In this document: positions 28,377 through 39,669 of the stretch, in pieces
Numbering within the stretch: position 1 is the first letter of the stretch
Layout of the letters: each line of letters begins with the position of its first letter
Assembly (NCBI RefSeq): GCF_002157225.2
Contig: NZ_CP020038.1
Span: 2,255,001-2,319,000, forward strand
DNA from: Agarilytica rhodophyticola
Lineage (GTDB): Bacteria > Pseudomonadota > Gammaproteobacteria > Pseudomonadales > Cellvibrionaceae
Reading direction: 5' to 3'
Length of the DNA: 64,000 nt
Notes under the pieces: model-generated
What the model was told of the DNA's origin: nothing
The model's database searches: none
The model's input: only the letters and a program-made list of their open reading frames with translations
Translations under genes and position numbers: made by a program

Positions 28377-28934
28377 TTGCTGAGTGATGGTTGGTGGGAT
28401 CAAGCAATACATGCTTTTTCACCAAATTTTAATGATAGACCCGAAGAGAGTGATATCGATCTGTTGGTTATTCATAACATTAGCCTGCCGCCAGGTGTTT
28501 ATGGGCAGGGTTATGTTCATGACCTTTTTCTCAATAAGCTTGATTGTAGCCTTCACCCTTATTTCAAATCACTTGAAAACCTACAAGTTTCTGCCCATGC
28601 TTTCATTGAGCGTGATGGTTGTATTACACAATTTGTTTCCTTCGATAAGCGCGCTTGGCATGCTGGACGCTCTGTTTTTGATGGTAGATCCGAATGTAAT
28701 GATTTTTCTATTGGTATCGAATTGGAGGGCACCGATGATGATGCTTACACAGATGTTCAATACCGGCGCTTGGTTGAACTTAGTGCTGTAATTATGAATA
28801 CTTACCCTAAAATCACGCTAGACCGTATCGCAGGGCATAGTGATATCGCACCTGAACGTAAAACCGATCCAGGCCCGTCTTTTAACTGGCAGTTTTACAA
28901 GTCGTTATTAGCTCAGAATATACTCAAAATATAG
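28377..28934 (+). CDS. ampD: AmpD, 1,6-anhydro-N-acetylmuramyl-L-alanine amidase
   Basis: Cytoplasmic zinc amidase that removes the peptide from recycled anhydro-muropeptides; loss of AmpD derepresses chromosomal ampC in other bacteria. The 185-residue amidase_2 protein has VIHNISLPPG with zinc ligand H33 and the C-terminal GHSDIAPERKTDPGPSF, which supplies the His and Asp ligands. TTG 28377 is chosen over TTG 28362: GGAGG lies 8 bp before it and it gives the standard N-terminus MLSDGWW. Followed 15 bp later by ampE. Confidence 0.94.
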   Translation: MLSDGWWDQAIHAFSPNFNDRPEESDIDLLVIHNISLPPGVYGQGYVHDLFLNKLDCSLHPYFKSLENLQVSAHAFIERDGCITQFVSFDKRAWHAGRSVFDGRSECNDFSIGIELEGTDDDAYTDVQYRRLVELSAVIMNTYPKITLDRIAGHSDIAPERKTDPGPSFNWQFYKSLLAQNILKI

Positions 28935-28949
28935 GAGGAGGGTGTAAAC

Positions 28950-29789
28950 GTGGATCTTTTTATTGTTGTACTCGCTATTTTGTTTCTTCAAGTTTGGGGA
29001 GCAGATAATCCATTTCACAAAGATGAATGGGTAAAACGATGGGTTGAGTATCTCGATAATAGCTTTTCACCTGGGGCCAGCCTTTTATTTTTTCTTGCGG
29101 TAGGCTTGCCAATTTTGGCTGCATCCCTGGTCATGTATACCATTGCTACAGTGTCTTACTGGCCATTGCTCCCAATAAGTGTATTTATTTTGCTCTATAG
29201 TTTTGGTCGCGGGGAATTTACCAACATTGTGACAGAGTATACCCAAGCATGCTTTGACGAGGATTGGGACTCTGCTCTTGAGCGCGCCGGTAAATTGGAT
29301 GTGGATCTTACCGGATTGGCGCCGAACGATTGGGACACGCTCCATCAACATGTGCTGGACGAGGCGGCGTATCGTGGTTTTGAGCGGATGTTTGCTGTGC
29401 TATTTTGGTTTTTCATATTTGGCCCCTTAGGCGCTTTGCTCTATCGATTAGTGTTTCTTTTTAATCATGGCGCAAATGGCGAAAATAAGAGCGCAAAAAA
29501 ATGGCTTTGGGTACTAGAGTGGCCCGCTGTTCGCGTGCTTGGTTTGTCATTTGCGATGACGGGGAATTTTGTTGGCTGTATTAGGCGTTGGCACGATAGC
29601 TTGTTTTGCGTCACGCGACCTACTCATATGACGATTGGGCAGTCTGTCCTAGGAGCTCTGTCAATCGAAGATGATCTGGATCAAACATGTGAAGTTACGC
29701 GCAAAGAGCTATCATTATTAGATAAACTGTATCTACGTACCCTTTGGTTCTGGCTTGGGGCGATAGCTGTTTTTATCTTAGTTAGCTAA
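28950..29789 (+). CDS. ampE: AmpE, inner-membrane protein of the ampDE operon
   Basis: A 279-residue CobD/CbiB-like membrane protein. GTG start with AGGAGGAG ahead. The N-terminus WGADNPFHKDEWVKRWVEYL and later RRWHDSLFCVTRPTHMTIGQSVLGALS (read in parts) match AmpE. About four membrane segments are visible (around 5-15, 48-88, 146-166 and 259-277). AmpE is thought to act as a sensory or transport-related partner of AmpD in peptidoglycan recycling; its exact role is unsettled. Confidence 0.9.
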   Translation: MDLFIVVLAILFLQVWGADNPFHKDEWVKRWVEYLDNSFSPGASLLFFLAVGLPILAASLVMYTIATVSYWPLLPISVFILLYSFGRGEFTNIVTEYTQACFDEDWDSALERAGKLDVDLTGLAPNDWDTLHQHVLDEAAYRGFERMFAVLFWFFIFGPLGALLYRLVFLFNHGANGENKSAKKWLWVLEWPAVRVLGLSFAMTGNFVGCIRRWHDSLFCVTRPTHMTIGQSVLGALSIEDDLDQTCEVTRKELSLLDKLYLRTLWFWLGAIAVFILVS

Positions 29790-30095
29790 TGGAACCTAGT
29801 AGATGATGAGTACCAAAATACCTTTATAAGAACTTAAGCCTAATGTCAGGTTTAGTTCTTTAAGGTGTGAGAGAGCGAATGAGATGGGTATTAGGTAGTT
29901 AACTGTGCTTTTTAATTCACAAGTTAGGCACTTTAGTTGGCCCACTATAGAGCCGATTTATGACGATTGTTAATAGCTCGTGGTTTGTCCTAGTGTCTCG
30001 GCCTAGCACCGGGATCATATAAAAGATTTTGTAAAAAGAGACTATGTAAAGAGCATCTCAGTATTTCGTCCTATAATGTATAAGAAAAGCTAATT
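29790..30095. other. 306-bp intergenic region with a hairpin
   Basis: No gene is seen. AAGAACT plus AAGCCT (29828-29841, one bulged T) pairs with AGGTTTAGTTCTT (29848-29860), allowing a G-U pair, around a 6-base loop. The following TTTAAGG is only weakly U-rich; it is a possible ampE terminator. The rest should contain the parA promoter. Confidence 0.45.
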
Positions 30096-30854
30096 ATGAT
30101 AACGATAGCACTATATAATTTAAAAGGCGGGGTTGGCAAAACGACCACATCGGTTAATATGGCTTTCTTAGCGGCTCAGGCAAAAAGAAATACTGTGCTC
30201 TGGGATTGTGATCCGCAGGCCGCTGCAAGTTGGTTTTTAGGCGCTGACGGTCAACAAAAAAAAGCGATTAAGCTTTTCAATAAAGGTGCCCCTATTGGTT
30301 CTTTGGAAGTAAAGTCTCCTTATTCTCGCTTAACGTTAATCCCTGCCGATTTGAGTCTGCGCAATGTCGAGGCTGAATTCGAAGGTAAACAGCGCGCACG
30401 AAAGTTTTTTAGTAAGATTGTTGAGCCTTTAAGTGAGAATACATCTATTCTCATATTCGATTGTCCACCGACTCTTTCTCCTTCTACAGAGTATATTTTG
30501 GCAAGCGTAGACTTGGTTTTAGTACCAATTATTCCTAGCCCAATGTCGGTAAGGGCTGCTACTCAAGTGGTGGATTTTTTTGCTAAAAAGAAGTCAGCAC
30601 CGGAAAAAATTGTTGGCTTTTTCAATATGGTGGATCTTCGACGCAAGCTGCATAACGAAACCCTGTCCACTGCTAAGAAACTTCCGTTGCAAATGTTAAA
30701 GACTTTTATCCCAATGGATTCCGCCGCTGAAGCCATGTCTCATCGACGTGAGCCATTGGTGAGTTATTCTAGCAATGGTCGAGCAGCTCATGCCTATCGA
30801 CGTATGTGGAAAGAAATTATTCGTATTGTTAATGCACAAAAGAGAAATAAATAA
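30096..30854 (+). CDS. Orphan ParA/MinD-family ATPase
   Basis: A 252-residue ATPase with the deviant Walker A KGGVGKTT (residues 10-17), LWDCDPQAAAS (Walker A'-like) and LIFDCPPTLSPST (Walker B). ParA proteins position DNA or protein cargos on the nucleoid. No ParB or parS-like repeat lies nearby, so this is not a chromosome-partition pair; cargo-positioning ParA proteins (for example for chemoreceptor arrays or cellulose machinery) are alternatives. It stands alone, convergent with the AmpG-like gene. Confidence 0.85.
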   Translation: MITIALYNLKGGVGKTTTSVNMAFLAAQAKRNTVLWDCDPQAAASWFLGADGQQKKAIKLFNKGAPIGSLEVKSPYSRLTLIPADLSLRNVEAEFEGKQRARKFFSKIVEPLSENTSILIFDCPPTLSPSTEYILASVDLVLVPIIPSPMSVRAATQVVDFFAKKKSAPEKIVGFFNMVDLRRKLHNETLSTAKKLPLQMLKTFIPMDSAAEAMSHRREPLVSYSSNGRAAHAYRRMWKEIIRIVNAQKRNK

Positions 30855-30897
30855 GGTTCACCTTTGCCTACTCTTAGGGCATATTTTTAGGTAAATT

Positions 30898-32502
30898 CTA
30901 TTTATTTGATAGCTCTTTATATGCAGTCTCTGAAGACTTCACAAGATGTCCTATATAATGTCTTAGTCGGATTAATATAATAAGGCTTGGTATAATCATT
31001 ATCGTTGTTAGGATAAAAAATAATGCCCAATTACCGTCTAGCCAATCTACAATTTGCCCACTGAAACTCGATAAGCTAGTTCTACCTAAGTTACCAAGAG
31101 ATGCTAGAAGCGCATATTGTGTTGCAGAAAATGCATGATTACAAAGTAAAGAAATAAATGATACGAAAGCTACCGTCGACCATCCTGCAGTAAAACCATC
31201 TAATATCACGGCAAGTGCATAGAGATCTTCTTCTGGTCCCACCACAGCAATAAGTGCAAACAGCAAATTCGTGCTTGCCATCGCAATACCGCTAATAAGT
31301 AATCCTTTTAAAAGTCCTAGCCTCGCATTGATTAATCCGCCTACTAGGGCGAAAACGACGGTTAACCACCAGCTCAAAATTTTAGAATAAGTGGCGATTT
31401 GAGAGTTTGTGAATCCCACTTCCTTATAAAATAAAATGGACATTCTTCCTAAAAATGCCTCTCCCAATTTAAAAAGCAGGACAAATAGTAATAAAGCGAT
31501 GGATAACTTTACGCCGTTGCGAGAAAAGAATTCCCGTAGGGGAGCCACCACAGCCACAAGTATCCAGGCTAGGCTGATGTCATATAAAGTAGCTGTTTTA
31601 CTGCTTAAGTGGCTATTAGAAGTACTTGTTAAACGCGAAAGTACGATTGCAAAAATGATGACGAAGAAGAAGACACCCACTGCAATACTTGGAACAAAAA
31701 GTGAACTTTGGCGCAGATCTGCGCTGAGCCCAGGGCTACCATTCAAGCTCCAAATAATTAGACTGATAGGAAGTAAAACAGAAAGAAAAAGCAGTGCTTT
31801 AGTCCAGCGGCCTGCAGTGCTTGCCATTGATAAGTAGGTATTTAAAGCTAAGTGCTTGGTTTTGTCGCTGTGGTATTTTGGTGTTGGTAATATCGCACTG
31901 GCGATACATAGTAAAACAGTCATACCGCCTAAAAGCATATATAAATCTGGCCATTGCCAACCTTTATCGGATAAAAATAAAGGGATCGCACCAATGCCTG
32001 CATAGCCTGTCCACCAGCCGGCAGTAATCATGCCTGCCGCAGCAGATACCTTATTTGTTTCGTGTTGTTCAAAGCTGTCCACGCGGTATGCATCAATGGC
32101 AATGTCTTGAGTTGCAGAAACACTGGCGATAAGTAAACAAAGCAGCACTAGATCAATGGCATTCGTAGTTGGATCGATAACTGAAATAAAAAAACAAGTG
32201 AACGCAATGACCAGCTGGCATAAAAAAATCCAGCTTTGCCGCTGACCAAAGCGGGAAAGGAATGGTGGCGAAACCACGTCTACAATAGGCGACCATAGAA
32301 AATTGATTGCATAAACACTAAAAATCAAAGCTGCATAGCCGATATCTGCACGGCTAATGCCAGATTCTTTTAGCCACAGTGTCAACATAGTGCCGATCAT
32401 AACCCAGGGCAGCCCCTGAGCAATACCCAATATAAAAATGCTCACGACACGGCGATCGAAATAAATCTGTAACTGCCTTAAAAAGCTTTTGCCCGCTATC
32501 AT
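30898..32502 (-). CDS. ampG: AmpG-family muropeptide permease (MFS)
   Basis: Predicted inner-membrane importer of GlcNAc-anhydro-MurNAc peptides, feeding AmpD. The 534 residues contain about 12-14 hydrophobic segments. AmpG signatures are visible: FILGIAQGLPWVMIG, the first-loop NFLWSPIVDVV, SATQDIAIDAYRVD and FTAGWSTVAFVSFISLLCN. It is separated from ampDE only by the ParA gene, so the recycling permease and amidase are near neighbours. The downstream partner on the same strand is the alkyltransferase-like gene, 4 bp upstream. Confidence 0.9.
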   Translation of the reverse strand: MIAGKSFLRQLQIYFDRRVVSIFILGIAQGLPWVMIGTMLTLWLKESGISRADIGYAALIFSVYAINFLWSPIVDVVSPPFLSRFGQRQSWIFLCQLVIAFTCFFISVIDPTTNAIDLVLLCLLIASVSATQDIAIDAYRVDSFEQHETNKVSAAAGMITAGWWTGYAGIGAIPLFLSDKGWQWPDLYMLLGGMTVLLCIASAILPTPKYHSDKTKHLALNTYLSMASTAGRWTKALLFLSVLLPISLIIWSLNGSPGLSADLRQSSLFVPSIAVGVFFFVIIFAIVLSRLTSTSNSHLSSKTATLYDISLAWILVAVVAPLREFFSRNGVKLSIALLLFVLLFKLGEAFLGRMSILFYKEVGFTNSQIATYSKILSWWLTVVFALVGGLINARLGLLKGLLISGIAMASTNLLFALIAVVGPEEDLYALAVILDGFTAGWSTVAFVSFISLLCNHAFSATQYALLASLGNLGRTSLSSFSGQIVDWLDGNWALFFILTTIMIIPSLIILIRLRHYIGHLVKSSETAYKELSNK

Positions 32503-32506
32503 AAAA

Positions 32507-32815
32507 TTACGGTGTCCACAAAAATTTTTGCAAATCTATCCTACCATTGATAAAGACAACCCCTTCTTCTGCTAGTAAGTCTTGCTGTTTTTTTCTACTA
32601 GGGTGGTGATCTGGTAGCGATATCCGTCCTTGACTGTTGACAACACGGTGCCAAGGAAGTTGAGAATCTTTTGGTAGCTTTCTTAAGGTTGTACCAACAA
32701 AACGTGCTGCTCTGCCTAAGCCTGCGAGTTTTGCCACCTCACCATAAGTGACAACTTTTCCGGCTGGAATAAGTCGAAGTACTTGGTAAATCGCTGTTTG
32801 GGGGCTATTGGACAT
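32507..32815 (-). CDS. Alkyltransferase-like protein (ATL), MGMT fold without catalytic Cys
   Basis: A 102-residue protein with the DNA-binding domain of O6-alkylguanine-DNA alkyltransferase: YQVLRLIPAGKVVTYGEVAKLAG followed by the GRAARFVG helix. The active-site PCHRV is PWHRV here (W55 in place of Cys), the mark of ATL proteins that flag O6-alkylguanine for nucleotide-excision repair. ATG 32815 gives the usual compact length; an in-frame start at 32890 would add 25 residues unlike the family. It ends 4 bp before the ampG-like start. Confidence 0.9.
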   Translation of the reverse strand: MSNSPQTAIYQVLRLIPAGKVVTYGEVAKLAGLGRAARFVGTTLRKLPKDSQLPWHRVVNSQGRISLPDHHPSRKKQQDLLAEEGVVFINGRIDLQKFLWTP

Positions 32816-33031
32816 TACAAATTTTATCTTAATGGTTTGCCTGGGCCTATCAAAGAACCCTAAGTTTATAGTATTTTTATTTAACACCAAACCCTAGAGC
32901 CTTAGTATGGTAATTGTGTGTTTCGTGTACATGAATAATATCGTGACTTAAAGCGTGCGCTATGGCTTGGCTATTTAGTGCAGTGACTTGAAGATGTAAA
33001 TGCCGTGTGAAAAAAGAGATTTCCTTATTTG

Positions 33032-34048
33032 ATGATTCGATGTAGAAAAAAAATCTGTTTTATTATTTTGTTAGTTTTAAGCTTTAGTAAAGCGCAGAGT
33101 GGTGAACTTATATTGCACAATCAGGACACCCTCAAAGGAGAATTATTTGCCATTAATCAAAATGATATTATATGGATCTCCGACCTTATCGGCCGAGTTA
33201 CCATTGCCAAGCAACATATAAAATCTATTTTTAGTGCCGTTCCTTTAAAAATGCTCGGTGAAAAAACACCCTGTTATTGGCAGGGCTTGGAACATACGGA
33301 TGCCTTAATTCAATGCACTGGCGGTAGGCAACAGAGAATCACTTTTGACTCGTTGCAAGATGTTTTGTTATTAGAAGGCTACGCTCAGTTGGCTCACGAT
33401 TATCAAGGTAAACTGGTGGGCGTTGGTTCCAAGGCAAATGGTAATCGTACCCGCCAAGATTGGCTAGTAGATGTAGATGTCTCATTGCGCCACTATGACT
33501 ATCGGCATATTGTTGGCTTGAAATATGAAGCGGAGGCGGTGGATGAAGGGGAATTGAGAGAAGAATATGAAGCCACATACTCTCTTGACTGGTTTTTCTC
33601 TCAGAGAACGTTTTTATTTGCAGAGTCCTCCGCGGGCAAAGATGAAACACGTGATATTGAAGAGCGCTATTCCCTTGGTTCTGGTGTCGGTTATCAGTTT
33701 TGGGATACGGGGCAGACGGCATTGTCCTTGAGGACAAGTCTTGAGTATGTTGAAGAACAGTTAGAAGAAGTAACGGATAGACCAAGTGATTTCTTTTCCT
33801 GGCGTTTAGCGACAAATTATCGATATCTACTGCCTGGCAATATTGCATTTTTTCTCAATGCGGATTATCTGCAATCTATTCGGGTTGGAGATGAATGGGA
33901 AGTGGATGCGGAGACGGGGGTGAGTTTGCCGATTGCCGGTGGTATTACCGCTGATGTCAAATATGACTACGACTTTGATAATGTTGCCGCCGAAGGGTTA
34001 GTGCAAGAAGATACCACTTTACGTTTTGGCGTAGGCTATCAATGGTAG
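33032..34048 (+). CDS. DUF481 family outer-membrane protein (YdiY-like)
   Basis: A 338-residue exported protein with a signal peptide (about 1-23). An N-terminal segment with the recurring GELILHNQDTLKGELFAINQNDIIW pattern (read in parts) resembles beta-sheet SH3-like modules. From about residue 140 to the end, alternating amphipathic strands rich in aromatic residues form a DUF481 beta-barrel, ending in RFGVGYQW with the aromatic C-terminal residue expected for BAM-dependent insertion. Function is unknown. ATG 33032 is preferred to an overlapping TTG at 33029. Confidence 0.8.
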   Translation: MIRCRKKICFIILLVLSFSKAQSGELILHNQDTLKGELFAINQNDIIWISDLIGRVTIAKQHIKSIFSAVPLKMLGEKTPCYWQGLEHTDALIQCTGGRQQRITFDSLQDVLLLEGYAQLAHDYQGKLVGVGSKANGNRTRQDWLVDVDVSLRHYDYRHIVGLKYEAEAVDEGELREEYEATYSLDWFFSQRTFLFAESSAGKDETRDIEERYSLGSGVGYQFWDTGQTALSLRTSLEYVEEQLEEVTDRPSDFFSWRLATNYRYLLPGNIAFFLNADYLQSIRVGDEWEVDAETGVSLPIAGGITADVKYDYDFDNVAAEGLVQEDTTLRFGVGYQW

Positions 34049-34238
34049 CCTGATTGAGCCTTTTTAAAGCTGCCCGCTACAATGAAGGTTTCACTTCGTT
34101 GCCAATGGCTAAATGCCTTATTTATCAATAATTTGTACGGTGCTCTGCCGGCTATAAATTACCATGCCAACAATGATTATCTGGTTTTATCGACTATCAT
34201 AGTACATATGATATCTATTTACCTGGGCAAGAAACACT

Positions 34239-35918
34239 ATGTCTTTATCAATTAAGAACAAGTTGCTGAGTTTAACCTTACTTCCTGTTTTAATGCTATC
34301 CATAGTTATGATTGGCGTGATGATCCGCAGCACTGCCCAGCTTAATAGTGTTCAGGTCGAACGTACACAAGACTTGCTACTTGCAGAAAAGCGCGAAGTT
34401 TTAAAGGCACTAATGAACGTTGTAGTGACGGCTGTGAAACCCATTTACGACCAAGGTTTGCCAGCGGAAGAGGCGATCAAGTATATGAGAGAAATTAGCT
34501 ACCCCGGAGGTGGCTATATCTTTGGGTACTCAGATACAGGTGTAAGAATTTTTAATGGTAGCAACACCGCCGGTGTAGGTAATAGCTATTGGGATTTAAA
34601 AGATGTTAATAACGTATATTTAATTCGTGATCTGGTCAGTGCGGGCAAGAAAAATGGCTTTGGTGATGGCAATGAATTTGTACAGTACCATTTCCCTCGT
34701 TTAGGAGAGAAAACACCTCTGCCCAAGTTGTCTTTCTCAACTTACTTTCCCAATTGGAATATGATGGTTGGGACAGGTTTTTATATCGACGATGTGGATG
34801 CGACTGTACAAACAGTAAGAGATGACATCGATGCCGCGCGACAAGACATCATTATGTCGATGGTCATCATCACCGTTTTGTTGGCGCTCTGTGCTGGTAT
34901 CGTCGGCTATTTTGTAAAAGGCTCCATTATCAACCCTATTTTGGGTATCAGTGATTCCATCCAAAAACTAGCCGCAGGCGGTGGCGACTTAACACAGCGG
35001 ATTAAATCTAAAGATCAACATGAAATAGGTTGCTTAGCTACTAACCTAAACTCTTTACTACATGCCTTGCAAGATATTATCTCTAAGGTAAAAACCGTGG
35101 CGCAGGATGTGAAAAATGAAACCAGTACCATGGCTGATCGCGCCGATACCATTTCTGATGTGACCAACCAACAGCACTCCGAATCTGACCTAGTTGCCAA
35201 TGCCGTTGCACAAATGGCAGAGACTGCAACAGTTGTCGCCAGTAGTTCAGAGCGGGCTTCTGATGCCGCCAAGCAGGCAGACGAGAGTCGGCTTAATGGG
35301 CTGGAGACGGTAAAAGCCAGCAGTGTGGCAATGTCCGAACTTGTCAGTGAAATTAATCGTGCGCAAGAGGTGATTGCGGGAGTTGGTAGTGAAGTGGACA
35401 ATATCAGTGGCATCCTCCAGGTCATTGAAACTATCGCTGAGCAAACTAACTTGCTTGCACTAAATGCTGCTATTGAGGCCGCTCGCGCAGGGGAGCAGGG
35501 GAGAGGATTTGCTGTGGTGGCGGATGAAGTACGCAGTCTCGCCAGTAAAACCCGCCAGAGTACGGAAGAGATCAAGCAGATGATTGGTAAGCTGCAAGAG
35601 GGGTCTAAAGCGGCAGTGTCTGTAATGGAAGTTAGCACTGGCAAAAGTGCAACCGCAGAGCAGCGGGTACAGGAGACTTCACAGGCTTTGGATACTATTT
35701 CCGGTGCAGTACAGACGATTAGTGATATGAACTCTCAGATTGCACATTCCGCTATAGAACAGCAGCGAGCTAGTGATGAGATCAATCAGCGTATTGCGGC
35801 TATCTCAGGGCATGTAACTAAGATGTCAGAAGTGGCAGATCAAAATGGTCAAGGCTATCACCTGTTAACCAGTAAAACTCAAGAACTCGACGATGTAGTC
35901 GGACAATTTAAAGTATGA
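34239..35918 (+). CDS. Methyl-accepting chemotaxis protein with sCache-type sensor
   Basis: A 559-residue inner-membrane chemoreceptor. TM1 is at about 10-28, the periplasmic part (about 30-205) has the single-Cache signature [17 protein letters not shown] and [25 protein letters not shown] (read in parts), and TM2 is at about 205-226. HAMP follows, then the signalling coiled coil with the hairpin tip [18 protein letters not shown] near residue 401. sCache_2 domains often bind short carboxylates; the ligand here is unknown. No CheW-binding pentapeptide for CheR is seen at the C-terminus. It stands alone. Confidence 0.93.
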   Translation: MSLSIKNKLLSLTLLPVLMLSIVMIGVMIRSTAQLNSVQVERTQDLLLAEKREVLKALMNVVVTAVKPIYDQGLPAEEAIKYMREISYPGGGYIFGYSDTGVRIFNGSNTAGVGNSYWDLKDVNNVYLIRDLVSAGKKNGFGDGNEFVQYHFPRLGEKTPLPKLSFSTYFPNWNMMVGTGFYIDDVDATVQTVRDDIDAARQDIIMSMVIITVLLALCAGIVGYFVKGSIINPILGISDSIQKLAAGGGDLTQRIKSKDQHEIGCLATNLNSLLHALQDIISKVKTVAQDVKNETSTMADRADTISDVTNQQHSESDLVANAVAQMAETATVVASSSERASDAAKQADESRLNGLETVKASSVAMSELVSEINRAQEVIAGVGSEVDNISGILQVIETIAEQTNLLALNAAIEAARAGEQGRGFAVVADEVRSLASKTRQSTEEIKQMIGKLQEGSKAAVSVMEVSTGKSATAEQRVQETSQALDTISGAVQTISDMNSQIAHSAIEQQRASDEINQRIAAISGHVTKMSEVADQNGQGYHLLTSKTQELDDVVGQFKV

Positions 35919-35948
35919 GTTGAGAGTGGTATTGCAATAAAATTTATT

Positions 35949-36062
35949 TTAGGGATGTCTATCAATAAAAGCTTTATATACTTGTCGTTTTGCCTCTGAG
36001 CTTTCATGCCCAGCACGTAATCTCCAATACTTAGCACTTGCTATGGCCAACTTTGCCCCCAT
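35949..36062 (-). CDS. Candidate 37-residue basic protein
   Basis: A short minus-strand frame from ATG 36062 to TAA, bounded by an in-frame stop six codons upstream. The product (start MGAKLAIASAKYWRLRAG, end YKAFIDRHP) is rich in Ala, Lys and Arg and reads like a genuine amphipathic helix. It is divergent from fxsA with 34 bp between starts. There is no good ribosome-binding site, so it may instead be a remnant of a longer gene. Confidence 0.35.
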   Translation of the reverse strand: MGAKLAIASAKYWRLRAGHESSEAKRQVYKAFIDRHP

Positions 36063-36096
36063 GTAAAGAGCAACACTTTAATAAAGGTGACTGCTC

Positions 36097-36525
36097 TTGC
36101 ATCCTATCGTTTTACTTTTTGTCGTAATGCCAATTTTGGAAATGGTCGTCTTGATCAAAGTTGGTGGTGTCATCGGGGTTTTTCCTACAGTTGGTTTAGT
36201 ATTTTTAACCGCTGTGGTTGGTGTGGCCATGCTTCGTAGGCAGGGCTTGAGTACTATTTTGCGCGCACAGCAGAAAATGCACTCTGGTGAACTGCCCCTT
36301 AGTGAGATGGTTGAAGGTATCTTCTTAGCTGTTGGAGGAGCATTGCTGTTAACCCCGGGATTTGTCACTGATGCTCTCGGCTTTTGCTGTTTAATTCCTT
36401 TCACAAGGCAATTTGTTATTGGTATGGGAATGAAAGTTTTTAAGCCTTACGTGGTAGCAAAGCAGATGAAAACTCCTTCACAACACCATGAAACAATCGA
36501 TGGTGAATTTAAACGTGAAGAATAG
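36097..36525 (+). CDS. fxsA: FxsA family membrane protein
   Basis: A 142-residue inner-membrane protein; E. coli FxsA suppresses F-plasmid exclusion of phage T7 when overproduced, its normal role being unknown. Hydrophobic segments at about 3-20, 24-44 and 72-94 surround the family motifs AMLRRQGLSTILRAQQKM and LLLTPGFVTDALGF. The start is a TTG preceded by AAAGGTGA at suitable distance and gives the usual FxsA N-terminus. The gene lies just upstream of groES-groEL, as in many gammaproteobacteria. Confidence 0.9.
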   Translation: MHPIVLLFVVMPILEMVVLIKVGGVIGVFPTVGLVFLTAVVGVAMLRRQGLSTILRAQQKMHSGELPLSEMVEGIFLAVGGALLLTPGFVTDALGFCCLIPFTRQFVIGMGMKVFKPYVVAKQMKTPSQHHETIDGEFKREE

Positions 36526-36558
36526 TGCCATATTTGTAAAAAATATCTATTTTAAGGT

Positions 36559-36586
36559 GTTGAAATTCTAGAAAGCAGACCCATTG
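36559..36586 (+). promoter_or_regulatory. Sigma32-type heat-shock promoter of groESL
   Basis: GTTGAAA (36559-36565) and ACCCATTG (36579-36586) are separated by 13 bases, close to the CTTGAAA-N13-17-CCCCATNT heat-shock consensus. They lie 138 bp before groES. A small hairpin (GGAAG 36601-36605 with 36613-36617) sits at the start of the predicted leader. Confidence 0.7.
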
Positions 36587-36723
36587 TTGGGAACACGAGC
36601 GGAAGGGCTTTACTTCCCTCCTCAAAATGTAATGAATTTCTCGGTATAAACTGAGAGGTTTGTGAGATAAACCGGTTCGAAATTGAACTTAAAGATGTGA
36701 AAACGCTATTGGGAGAAACATCA

Positions 36724-37014
36724 ATGAAAATTCGTCCTTTACACGATCGTGTTGTGGTTCGCCGCAAGGAAGAAGAAGAAACTACTGCTGGTGGTATCGT
36801 ATTACCTGGTTCTGCTAAAGAGAAGCCAAATCAAGGTGTAGTAGTTGCCGTGGGCTCAGGCCGCGTATTGGATAGCGGTGAAACGCGCCCAGTTGACGTA
36901 AAAGAAGGTGACATCGTAGTTTTTGGCAAATATGCCGGTAGTGACACTATCGAAATCGATGGCGAGGAATTGGTAATCCTCAGCGAAAGCGATATTAAAG
37001 CGATAGTTGAATAA
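36724..37014 (+). CDS. groS: GroES co-chaperonin
   Basis: The 96-residue heptameric lid of the GroEL chamber. It begins [14 protein letters not shown], has the mobile loop around [21 protein letters not shown] (read in parts) and ends [21 protein letters not shown] 36724 with GGGAGAAAC ahead is chosen over an in-frame ATG at 36697 that adds nine non-family residues. First gene of groES-groEL under a sigma32-type promoter. Confidence 0.97.
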   Translation: MKIRPLHDRVVVRRKEEEETTAGGIVLPGSAKEKPNQGVVVAVGSGRVLDSGETRPVDVKEGDIVVFGKYAGSDTIEIDGEELVILSESDIKAIVE

Positions 37015-37036
37015 GTATTGATCTATTGATTCTAAT

Positions 37037-38744
<1,708 letters not shown>

Positions 38745-38768
38745 ACGCTGCTTACTGCATATTTTCCC

Positions 38769-38806
38769 AAAAGCCTCTGTATCTTTTCGGTGCAGAGGCT
38801 TTTTTA
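38769..38806 (+). terminator. Rho-independent terminator of groESL
   Basis: AAGCCTCTG (38771-38779) pairs perfectly with CAGAGGCTT (38793-38801), followed by TTTTT. It lies 26 bp after the groEL stop. Confidence 0.9.
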
Positions 38807-39087
38807 TAGCTGCAGATGTATGATCACTGGTGTTTTGCAATATCCTCTCTTTCCTTTAATTTCAATCCATAGTTAAATAGCTCTATGCATTTGAAAAGCA
38901 GAGATTTTGCTTAATCCAAACATCCGTAAATTTACGAATATATGCCGTATGTTTTCCCATAGTACGTGAGCCGTTTATATTTCATTGCAGAAATTTATCA
39001 TCAATCTTTGCGAAAACAATTGGCTAAATATACCTTTAACCGTCAGTATTATACTGCGAAAAACTAACCCTCAAGGAATCCTAGATT
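38807..39087. other. Non-coding stretch upstream of sodB
   Basis: No gene is seen. A 12-bp palindrome CGTAAATTTACG lies at 38925-38936. TATTATACT near 39047-39055 is a plausible -10 region for sodB. I could not identify a convincing Fur box. Confidence 0.4.
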
Positions 39088-39669
39088 ATGGCTTTTGAAT
39101 TACCCGAATTACCTTATGCAAAAGATGCACTTGCCCCTCATATCTCAGCTGAGACTTTGGATTTCCACTATGGTAAGCACCATCAAACTTACGTGACTAA
39201 GCTAAATGGTTTGGTTCCTGGTACTGAGTTTGAGGGCAAAACACTTGAAGAAGTTGTTAAAACATCGTCTGGTGGTGTTTTTAACAATGCTGCGCAAATT
39301 TGGAACCATACTTTCTATTGGAACTGCTTGAGCCCCAATGGAGGAGGTGAGCCCTCAGGTGCATTAGCTGATGCAATAAACAGCGCTTTTGGATCTTTTG
39401 AGAAGTTTAAAGAAGAGTTTACTAACTCTGCGATTAACAACTTTGGCTCTTCATGGACATGGTTGGTTAAAAAATCCGATGGCTCAGTTGCTATCGTTAA
39501 CACATCTAATGCTGCGACGCCTTTGACCGATAGTGATGTAACACCGCTATTAACGGTTGATTTATGGGAGCACGCTTACTATATCGACTATCGCAACGCA
39601 CGTCCTGCCTATATGGAAGCTTTTTGGGCTCTGGTTAACTGGGATTTTGCCAGCAAAAACTTAGGCTAA
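39088..39669 (+). CDS. sodB: Iron superoxide dismutase
   Basis: Cytoplasmic enzyme dismutating superoxide. The 193-residue length is normal for FeSOD. Metal ligands are H27, H74, D158 and H162 (DLWEHAYY). Q70 in [13 protein letters not shown] is the active-site glutamine position typical of the iron rather than the manganese enzyme. AAGGA lies ahead of the ATG. The gene is monocistronic between groESL and the coiled-coil protein. Confidence 0.96.
   Translation: MAFELPELPYAKDALAPHISAETLDFHYGKHHQTYVTKLNGLVPGTEFEGKTLEEVVKTSSGGVFNNAAQIWNHTFYWNCLSPNGGGEPSGALADAINSAFGSFEKFKEEFTNSAINNFGSSWTWLVKKSDGSVAIVNTSNAATPLTDSDVTPLLTVDLWEHAYYIDYRNARPAYMEAFWALVNWDFASKNLG

Noticed and set aside
30096-30854. ParA as part of a plasmid or chromosome partition system
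   Set aside because: No ParB, parS-like repeats, replication gene or mobile-element marks adjoin it.
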